A stretch of DNA of 64,000 nt from Cristatella mucedo (taxonomy: Eukaryota; Bryozoa; Phylactolaemata; Cristatellidae), in NCBI GenBank assembly GCA_009760855.2, contig WPIO01000143.1:926237-990236 (forward strand). Reading direction: 5' to 3'. The first letter of the stretch is position 1; the number at the start of each line of letters is the position of its first letter. Both the position numbers and the translations under genes were made by a program. Under the pieces are notes generated by a model that was given only the letters and a program-made list of their open reading frames with translations, did no database searches and was not told the origin of the DNA. Positions 55,641-64,000 of this stretch are shown one piece after another.

Positions 55641-57400
55641 ACGCATGGGAAACGAAGAAACAATGCCATAGTCAATCGTGACGGCCCTAAGGAGAGCACC
55701 ATTTTAACCGCTTTGAAACAGCTTTTCTAGCAACAACTATATCTTTTACGAAATCGACACCTTACATGCCGACGACTGAGGTCGAGCTTTGTACGAGCTT
55801 GCTTGCTCTTGCTTTCTGTTTCGTGGCCAGGAACTCTACACAAACAGCAATAGTCATTTCAAGTACAAAGCGATAACTAAACCAGCACGTTGGTTCTTTT
55901 AATTCTAGTGCAAGCAGAATGAGTATGCTGCAACCACAAAACGTGGCTGGCCCGAATGTGCAGATTACAGTTTCACACAAGTGACGGTTTAAAGGGAAAC
56001 AAATTCATTTCTCCACCAGTCCCACTGTATCAGAGCTAAAGTCCGAGAGATTACTTACTTCCGTCTTCAACAGCTGCACCCTCCGGGGAGTACTTCGACC
56101 GATTGGCAACACTATTCGATAGAACAACACTAACTGAACAACGAATGCAGTATCGGCCGAAACGGATTTCGATTGCCGGTCAAAGCAGCTTTGTTTATCT
56201 ACTCTACGGCATCGGAAGTCTAAGTTTCAACTTTCCGATAAAAAATCAATCATACTACCTTCTATCTATTTCGTAATGTATTTCAGGGTTTTAAGGTAAA
56301 GATAAATGAAATCTAAGCACGATAAAAACTAAGGATGATCTTTTAGCCTCACATTTGTCACGAAAGGTATCCGTTTTTTGAAAAAAGTTGCGAACGCTAT
56401 GGCTACTTGTGACTACTCATTGGACTAGCCACAATCCTAACGATATTCAAAATGCATAGCAACTACCGAGTGTTAGTATATGAGGTACACAATGTCTTAA
56501 ATACTACTGGCAGGAACTTAACCATAGCTATGCTAATCAAAAACTTCGCACACATAGCAGCAATGGTGAATAGACAGTCATAACGTAAAACTGCATACGT
56601 AGTGAAAAAGCAAATGAGTCAAGTCCCAGAGTAAGATAAATGCGGTTCAAATACGCCGTCAGAAGCTAAACCACTTGCCAGTCGGCAAGTACAGGCTTGG
56701 CGTCACGACAGAATATGCTGCAACTCCCCTCCCGGTCGCATGCTTCGAACAATTACAGTCGTGTTTGGATACCTAAGCTCTTTTAGGTGTCAGCGACTGA
56801 TACATAAAAGTTAAACGCACACACTTAAAATGTGCATACTCATTTACACGTACACGCACACATACATGCGTGTAATCAGGTATTCGGACACGTATAGATA
56901 TGTGCAGGCATTCATAAATACAAGCTTAGGTAATATATGCTTACATACCATTTGTTGGTTTTGCTCTCTAAGAGAACTGGCGACCTTTTCCTCCAGACTT
57001 TCTTTCATGACTAGTGCAAATAAAGGTAACGCGTATTAGTGTATCACGGCTCTACATAGAACCACCAAGGGATCCTGCTAACCCTGAAATGTTTCACAAT
57101 CTTGCTGCCACTTGTTACGGCCGAAAAATCGCTTACCACATCATGCAGAGCCCTGGAGTGATGCTGAGATATCTTTCTAATGAGAAGTTGTCTCTAAAAT
57201 TCAAACCCTACATCCTTAAAGCCTAAACGCAAAAATTCAAACCTAGAAAAGTATAAACTTGAACTACAAAGCACTAACATGAAAACCCATAAAGTATCCA
57301 TCCTCCGAATCACTTCGCCAACATCCTGAGACCAAAGCTAAAACAACGGTACTGAAATGCGTTTAAATGAGTTAAACGTAGACGGACGTTGAATACGACA
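55640..57400 (-). repeat. Block Y, inverted copy (U6)
   Basis: Inverted match of 41,090-42,720 with anchors GCCGACGACTGAGGTCGAGC near 55,767 and CCTCCCGGTCGCATGC near 56,728. No gene is supported. Confidence 0.65.
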
Positions 57401-57985
57401 CTTACCAGATTGCTTTATAATTTTTGGCGCACAGTCCGTTACGAAAAACTGACTCAGCTCGGGATAAGAACGCAATGCGGCCGCTCAAGTACGATGCGGC
57501 CGTTGAATGACATTAGCTAACGGGCGCAATTTTGAGAGCCTCGCGGCGGTTTAATGTCGTCGTCTCACGCCGGTAAGCGGTAGTGCCGGAAGCTACAAAC
57601 CTGCCACCTGCATCGTACCGGTGACTAATTGCTCGAGAAATTTCTGTTGCTTTGAGCGAAATACCAATAGACATAGCGAAGCGGATCCTAATTGGAATTT
57701 TTTTTACGATAATTCCTCTCTTTTTTATAAATTAGGTGCATCATAGCGACGTCCTCCGGCGACCGTATGAAAAAAAGACATGTCGGATTATAGATATTCG
57801 TGTAACGTCATAGGGTAAGAAATTCCTGCCCTTCCAAAGATGTGCAGCCACGCAACTCGAGTAAGAGGAGCTGGTGCCGGGTGCGACGTTGCACGGTGAG
57901 AGGGAAAAGTTGACAACAAATTTCCAGCCTCCCATGGACTGCATGGGATTCTTCTTAGAGTCAAGTTTTGCATGCCTAAAGGTCT
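57400..57985 (-). repeat. Block X, inverted copy (U6)
   Basis: Inverted X with the palindrome degraded to TAACGTCA near 57,803 and part of the GC-rich half deleted near 57,540. It ends at AGAGTCAAGTTTTGCATGCC, the border with the minisatellite, exactly as in U1. Confidence 0.6.
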
Positions 57986-59150
57986 CCTATTTTAGTGTGC
58001 ATGTTCAGAGTTCCCATATCTCAGTGTGCATGCACAGAGTATTCCTGTCTCAGTGCTCATGTCTTTACAGCCCTTATCTCAGTGCGAATGTCTGTACCGC
58101 CTCTATCTTAGTGGCTTCGGTCTTCTTAGGCCATATCTCAGTGGGCTAGATTAGAGCGCACCAATCTCAGTGCACATATCTGTACTGCCGTTACCTCAGT
58201 GGGCTTGAGCAGAATGCACTTACCTCAGTGCTAATGTCCATACCACAGCAATATCAGTGAGCTTTCTCAGAGTGGACCTATCTCAGTGCCTACATCTGTA
58301 CTGCCCCTATCTCAGTCTGCCCCTAACAAAGAGCTTTAGTCTATTTCTTTACAGCCCCTATCTCAGCGCCCTTAAGCAGAGCTTACATACCGTAGTGACT
58401 ATGTCAGTACCGCCCCTGTCTCAGTGCACTTCCTCAGAGTGCAGCTATCACAGAGCGTTTTAAGTACCACCCCTATTTCATAGTATATGCACAGTGCACC
58501 CATATCTTAGTGCCTATGTCTATTTAGGTGACCTTGCTCAGGGTTCACCTATCACAGAGTGTAGGTCTGTACCGCCCCGATGTCAGTGTATATGCACAGA
58601 GCTTCCCTATCTCCATGCTTATGTCTGTACTGCCCCTATCTCAGTGTGCTTGAGTAGAGCACACCTATCTCAGTGAGTGTATCTGTCCTGCCTCCATCTC
58701 AGAGTGCATTCGCAGAGCGCACCTATCACAGATCGTAGGTATGTACCGTTCCTATTTCAGTATGCATGCACAAAGCGCCCCTATCTCAGTGCTTATGTCC
58801 ACCCCACCTCTATTTCAGTGAGCTTCCACCGAGTGTACCTATCACGAAGCCCATGTCTGTACTGGCCCTATCTCAGTGGCTTATTTCTTTACAACCCCTA
58901 TCTCAGTGAGCTAGCTTAGAGCACACCTATCACAGAGCGTATGTCATTACTGCCCCTATTTCAGTGAGCTGGCTCTAGGTGCACCTATCGCAGACCGTAG
59001 GTCTGTACTGCCCCTATCTCAGTGGGCTGGCTCAGAGTGCACCTATCACAGAGCCAATGTCTGTACCGCCCTATTTCATTGTGCATGAGCAGAGCCCCCC
59101 TATCTCACTGCTTATGTGTGTACCACTGCCGTCGCAGTTTGCTTGCCTCA
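57985..59150 (+). repeat. 29-bp minisatellite array, longest
   Basis: The clearest stretch of the satellite. From 58,609 successive 29-bp units can be read almost without gaps (CCTATCTCAGTG + tail), alternating between the ATGTCTGTACTGC type and the GCTTGAGTAGAGCACA type, giving a 58-bp higher-order period. Confidence 0.9.
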
Positions 59151-59254
59151 GCTACGTAGTGCATGGAATCTCGTTGCAGCTGTCGCTCACTGAAACCAGT
59201 TTCTCCCGAGCAAAGGCTGCTAGCAAAGATTCAGGGGCAGCCTAAGGTCAAGAT

Positions 59255-59340
59255 TTTCCTTTGCATCCAATGTAAAGTGCCTAGAAAGAGATTGAGTTCT
59301 CTGAGGGCACTTTATCTATTGCATTATTGTTATAATTATA
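59255..59340 (+). mobile_element. L2-like LINE tail fragment
   Basis: Only the terminal hairpin (AAAGTGCC 59,275-59,282 with GGCACTTT near 59,307) and an ATTATTGTT tail are left. Confidence 0.7.
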
Positions 59341-59879
59341 TGAACCGGGCATAGCGAAAGTGGAGCAGCCCACGGGCAGCAGGGGTGTTAGCCAATAAAA
59401 TGCCTATGCCATACTCAAGGTTTGACCTACTGAAGGGAAGCACTTTCTAATCCGACTTTGCATCGTATGCCCCACGTATCTGACTCAAATTGATTGGCTC
59501 GGCCTGCTCGGCCTCCTCCTGAAATTTTTTCCTCCTCAAATTTAAATTTTTTGGTGAAGTTTTCCTTCTTTTGTTCTAGCTAGCTAGCAGCTGTGGAACT
59601 ATAGAAAGTTATTGATAACCAATTGAAATGCTTCTTTTTCAGCTTGCCTACAAAGCCCAGGGAGATATTTCCTCCTTCCCGATGTGCTGAGCAAATTTCA
59701 AACGGTGACTTTGCCTCACATTCACTCTTATCTCAGATATCCATTGCAGGTTCGCCCCAGAGACTAAGGGGTCACTCTAGCTGCCTGAGCCCATTGCTGA
59801 ATATTGCAAACCAACAGCTCACAGCAGGCCACGCTCGAGTTCATGGCAAATGTGTGGGCGCGACCTGGTGTTAGGGAGA
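59341..59879 (+). repeat. Unique and duplicated flank
   Basis: The first part (59,341-59,560) has no partner I can see. The second part (59,570-59,870) is inverted relative to 39,460-39,900. No gene is supported. Confidence 0.45.
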
Positions 59880-60060
59880 GTGAATGGTTGTTTGTGTGCC
59901 TGCATGTTTGTTTGCCTATGTGCATGCATGCTTGCCTGTGAGTGTGAGCGTGTGAGTGCATACATGAATTGAACACACGCGTGTGTTCACATCTGTGCTT
60001 GTTCGTGCGTGTGAGTGCGTCCTCACTTGCATACCCGTGTGTGTATCTCTATCTGTAACT
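59880..60060 (+). repeat. GT-rich low-complexity tract
   Basis: Degenerate GT/TGCATG-rich sequence (GTGTGAGTGCATACATG, GTGTGTTCACATC) without a clean period. Confidence 0.6.
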
Positions 60061-60169
60061 CCACCAAGCCACAAAAGCTATGTGGGTTTTACAGGGGAGG
60101 GTTTTGTATAGCACACTCATAGCCTGAGTGGCTTTCGGTATACATTCGGTAGCCTACAGACTATGTCTC

Positions 60170-60280
60170 AAGCATTCCATGGGTCTGAATCACTTTCCTC
60201 AGAGGTTGAGTATAAATGGAGAACAGCAAGGGACCAAGGACGGACCCTTGAGGGACTCCGTAGGTGATTGGTCTGCTGGA
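60170..60280 (-). mobile_element. Small RT fragment of another LINE
   Basis: On the minus strand about 30 codons read [20 protein letters not shown] followed by [12 protein letters not shown], the RT block just before YADD. The residues after GPLLF differ from both L2-like subfamilies here (GPVLFTVYTLPLADV), so it comes from a further LINE lineage. It ends abruptly at both sides. Confidence 0.65.
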
Positions 60281-60332
60281 TGAGACCTGACCCCCTTAAG
60301 TCACGGACTGAACGCAATGAGACAAGTATGCT

Positions 60333-61100
60333 CAAAATTGGCTCAGCCAGCATATCTCCGGTTGAATCAGGTCGAAATCTAGCTGTCATATTCCACAGCC
60401 ACATCTTGTTAGAAGACCATATCGGCTCCACTGTCAAATCTGCATATTTTCAGCTTCATAACATAGCTAAACTTCGGGCTTGTTTAGATAAGGATACCAC
60501 GTCAAAGTTCGTCCATGCATTCACGACATCCCGTCTCGACTTCTGCACTTCACTGCTTACTGGCCTACCAGCATGTGCGATCAGGCGATTGCAGCTGGTG
60601 CAAAACTCTGCAGCTAGGCTTGTCTGTCATGAGCGTCCCAGTTGCCACATTACACCACGTCTCGCCGACCTGTACTGGCTACCAGTCAAACAACGAATTG
60701 ACTTTAAGGTTTAGTCGCTCACTTTTACGTCACTTCATTCTTTGGCTCCAGCCTATCACTCACATATGCTCCCCCACAAGGCCAAGCATCAAACCACCTG
60801 CTTTTCGGAGTCGAATAATCTAAAATTACCTCGTACGAACCTTCAATCCTTTGCAGACCGTGCATTTAGTTCGTATGCTCCAAAAGCTTGGAACCCCCTT
60901 CTGACTTGCCTCAGTACATCCCTTGACATGACCACATTTGAAAAGAACTTATAAACACACCTATTTAGGATAGCATTTAGTGGGTCCCTGTGATTCGTAC
61001 CTCAAGTGCTTATGATTGCAGACACCGACAGATATTACTCACCATTCAAATGAATTTCCCTTTGAAGCAAATGTAAAGCACCTGGAGAGAGATTGAGTTC
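60333..61100 (+). mobile_element. L2-like LINE C-terminal RT, truncated
   Basis: Encodes KIGSASISPVESGRNLAVIF, FTTSRLDFCTSLLTGLPACA and, after a stop near 60,714 and a frame change, MLPHKAKHQTTCFSE and SFADRAFSSYAPKAWNPLLT. The 3' end is cut in the terminal hairpin at about 61,100 (GAGTTCTCCGCTCAAG), where minisatellite begins. Same subfamily as 38,570-39,455, inverted relative to it. Confidence 0.85.
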
Positions 61101-61935
61101 TCCGCTCAAGTGCACTGAGATAGAGGCTGTAAAGAAATAAGCCACTGAGATAGGGATTGTACAGACATACGCTCTTTGATAGCTGTACCTTGAGCAAGCT
61201 CACTGAAATAAATGCGATACGGACATAGATTCTGTGATAGATGTCCTCTGCACTTCTGTGGTTCTGTGATATATGTACTCTTCTGTGATTGATTTTCTGT
61301 GATTATGTGATGTGGCTCTGTGATAGATATTCTTTGGGTGTGGTTCTGTGATAGATGGACACTATGATATTTGCACTCTGAGCAATTGCACTGAGATAGG
61401 GGCGATACAGACCTATGCACTGAGAGATGTGGGGTCTGTGCATGCACACTGAGATGGAAACAGTACAGATATAGGCACTGAGATAAGTGGGCTCTGCTCA
61501 AGCACACTGAGATTGGAGGGTACAGACATAGGCACTGAGATAGGTGCACTGTACTCAAGCCCACTGAGATAGGGCCTGTAAAGATTTAAGCCACTAAGGT
61601 AGGGACGGTACAGACATATGCTCTGTGATAGGTGCACTCTAAGCAATAGCACTAATATAGGGGCGGTACAGACATAGGCACAGAGATAGGTGCTCTCTAC
61701 TCAAGCGCAATGAGATATTAGGGGTACAGTCATTCGCACAGACATTGGGGCGCTTAGCTCAAGTGCTCTGAGATAGGGGATGTAATGACTTTAGCACTGA
61801 GACAGGGATGAGCTGTGCATGCACACTTAAATTCGGACGCTCAGTGCATGCAGACGGACATAACGATTGTACAGACGTAGGCACTGAGATAGGGTAGCTC
61901 TAAACATGCACACTGAAATAGGAGACCTTTGGGCA
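61100..61935 (-). repeat. 29-bp minisatellite array
   Basis: Minus-oriented array including the TATCACAGAACCACA variant at 61,210-61,370, very similar to 3,700-4,470, ending with GGAGACCTTTGGGCATGCGA. Confidence 0.85.
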
Positions 61936-61980
61936 TGCGAGTGGACGAAGGCTAGGGTGCACTCGAGCACGTACGCACAT

Positions 61981-63470
61981 GCTAGTAAGTTCCAGTCTGG
62001 CTTTAGAGATAATCACTCCACAGAGTCAGCATTGCTTCGGGTATACAACGACCTACTTAGGAATGCAGACATGGGTAGAGTGTCTCTTCTTGTTTTGCTC
62101 GATCTTTCGGCAGCTTTTGATACCATCGATCACAAAGTACTTCTAGAGCGCCTCTCATCTCGCCTGGGCATCACTGGCACTGCTCTGCAGTGGTTCAGGT
62201 CCTATCTCAGTGGGAGACTCCAGAGTGTTGACGTGAATGGAAAAAGATCATCTGAAGTACCTCTAAAATATGGAGTACCTCAGGGTTCTGTGCTAGGTCT
62301 GGTCCTTTTCACCGTTTATACTCTCCCTCTCGCTGATGTGATTGCCAAGCACGATCTAGGCTTTCACTTCTATGCGGATGACACTCAGTTGTATCTTTGC
62401 TTTGATCCCTCCCAGCCTTCGAGCACCTGAAATTCTCTCAACTCACTTGCTGCATGCATTGATAACATCCGATCATAGATGGCAGCAAATTTTCTAAAAC
62501 TAAACGATGATAAAACTAACTTACTAGTTATGGGCAAACCTTGTGTTATTCAGAAATTGGAAAGGCTGACTTTCAAAATTGGCTCAGCCAGCATATCTCC
62601 AGTTGCATCAGATCGAAATCTAGGTGTCATATTCCAAAGCGACCTCTCGTTAGACGACCACATCAGCTCCACAGTCAAATCTGCCTATTTTCAGCTTCAT
62701 AACATTGCTAAAATTAGGGCTTGTTTAGATGAGGATACCACGTCCAAGTTGGTCCATGCATTCGTGACATCTCGTCTCGACTTCTGCAACTCACTGCTTA
62801 CAGGCCTACCAGCATGTGCGATCAGGCGATTGCTGCTGGTGCAAAACTCTGCAGCTAGGCTTGTCTGTCGTGAGCGTCGCAGTTGCCACATTACTCCACT
62901 TCTCGCCGACCTGTACTGGTTACCAGTCAAGCAACGGATTGACTTCAAGGTTTTGTGGCTCACTTTTAGGTCTCTTCATTCTATGGCTCCAGCCTACCTT
63001 TCAGATATACTACCCCATCAGGCAAAGCATCGTACTACTCGCTTTTCGGAATCCAAAAGTCTAGAAATACCTCGTACAAACCTTAAATCCTTTAGAGACC
63101 GTGCATTTAGCTCGTATGCTCCCACAGCCTGGAACTCCCTCCCGACCTGCATCAGAACATCCCCTGACCTGACCACATTTAAAAGAAACTTAAAAACATA
63201 CCTATTTAGGACAGCATTTAGTGGGTCCTTGTGATTCGTCCTCGATGTGCTTATGCGTGCTGACACTGTTCATGCTGCCACTAACCACATTTGCATGCTG
63301 ACCCAGTGCATGTAACCCCTAACCATGTTATTCATTTTGTTTGTTTTTCAAGCATGATTTTACTTACTATTCTGTTGCGTATCACTTTGCAGCAAATGTA
63401 AAGCGCCTAGAAAGAGATTAAGTTCTCTGAGGGCGCTTTATCAAGTGCAATATTATTATTATTATCATTA
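61981..63470 (+). mobile_element. L2-like LINE, 5'-truncated, 1.5 kb
   Basis: Starts inside the reverse transcriptase (SKFQSGFRDNHSTESALL) and keeps [28 protein letters not shown] and FHFYADDTQLY. A TGA follows PSQPSST, at the same codon as in the 34-37 kb element; a second stop (TAG for TGG) precedes MAANFLKLNDDK. The frame then stays open to 63,234 through WLPVKQRIDFKV and SFRDRAFSSYAPTAWNSLPT. The 3' UTR ends in the perfect hairpin AAAGCGCC (63,400-63,407)/GGCGCTTT (63,432-63,439) and ATTATTATTATT. It is the best-preserved 3' half in the window and probably the youngest; it lies at the S/minisatellite border. Confidence 0.9.
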
Positions 63471-64000
63471 TACTTGCAGTTATGCACATACGTGCAGGTT
63501 ACAGGCATTCTCGTCGAGGTGGACTCGGTGAGTCCTAGCACTCACAGCTTGGAATCGCCACTGCACGTTCGAAGAGAGCGAACCCAGTAGCACCGATGGA
63601 GCAGGGTGCTGCTTTGTGAACGGTAAGCTTACAAGAGCTCCTGTACGAGATCGTCACTCGAGGAAGATTGGTGGCTGGGATTCGCCGAGCGACGGCTGAA
63701 GCGATTTAGCCGGCCCGAAAGATTTGATGTTGACTCGTGAACTTTATGTGATTAAACAAGGCTTTCCTTATGCAATAAGCTGGAAATTTTACATAGCTGA
63801 TAGGGAAAGCATCTTAATCAAAGCTTGACTTGAAGAGGAATCCAGTGCAGAATCCCGGCAGGCTGGAAAGTTGTCGTCAACCTTTCCCTCTCACTGGGCA
63901 GCTTCGCAACCGGCGCCAGCTTCTATGACTTGAGTTGCACACATCTTGGAAGGGCAGGAGCTTCGCACGGTATGCCGTCACACGAATATTTACAATCCGG
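63471..64000 (+). repeat. Blocks S and start of X (U7)
   Basis: S (63,480-63,830) with the GAGGTGGACTCGGTGAGTCC box, then X with TTGGAAGGGCAGGAGCTTCG and a degraded palindrome TGCCGTCA near 63,975. A further plus-oriented unit therefore begins here and continues beyond the window. Confidence 0.65.

Noticed and set aside
57985..59150. CRISPR-like array (29-bp repeating units)
   Set aside because: Units are directly adjacent, diverge along their whole length and have no unique spacers; the context is eukaryotic with no cas genes.

Overview
The window looks like repeat-dense nuclear DNA of an animal. It contains 5'-truncated LINEs of the L2/CR1 type (endonuclease plus reverse transcriptase with YADD, 3' ends in ATT-type microsatellites), Q-rich exons with GT/AG splice sites, dinucleotide microsatellites and tRNA-like SINE pieces. 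Nothing resembling a bacterial operon, rRNA gene or CRISPR array is present. I cannot name the species. All homology statements come from reading the sequence; no database search was possible.

The dominant structure is one composite unit of roughly 10-14 kb that recurs in alternating orientation. I name its blocks, in + order: S (short leader next to a 29-bp minisatellite), X (about 0.7 kb with a TGACGTCA palindrome), Y (about 1.6 kb), Z (about 0.9 kb), Q (111-codon Q-rich exon), L (old LINE 3' end lying in the intron), E (Q-rich plus coiled-coil exon with the stop codon), W (about 2.2 kb with a TG/CA microsatellite), T (about 2.8 kb with a LINE piece) and V (GC-rich, 1-2 kb). The copies are: U1 minus (1 to about 3.1 kb, Q to X, running off the left edge); U2 plus (4.5-8.87 kb, S-X-Y fused to V, middle deleted); U3 plus (10.64-20.91 kb, X to V); U4 minus (33.3 back to 21.3 kb, complete); U5 plus (40.8-48.6 kb, X to T); U6 minus (57.98 back to 48.9 kb, X to V); U7 plus (starts at 63.48 kb, runs off the right edge). 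Head-to-head junctions carry minisatellite and LINEs. One tail-to-tail junction (20,912-21,310) is a 0.4-kb AT-rich spacer between GC-rich arms.

The best candidate gene is the Q-rich coiled-coil gene (exons Q and E, phase-0 splicing). U3 (with a tandemly duplicated Q exon) and U6 keep open exons, splice sites and an AATAAA after the stop. U4 has an intact E exon but a broken Q exon and no AATAAA. U5 and U1 are pseudogenes. I do not recognise the protein family, and the upstream exon or exons carrying the start codon are not visible.

Mobile elements: a nearly complete L2-like ORF2 element (34.24-37.24 kb), a 1.5-kb 5'-truncated relative (61.98-63.47 kb) and many fragments; a 1.3-kb non-autonomous insertion with 8-bp target duplications (18,833-20,150); tRNA-like SINE pieces; and AT-rich islands at 8.87-9.82 and 10.36-10.64 kb with decayed coding sequence of unknown origin.
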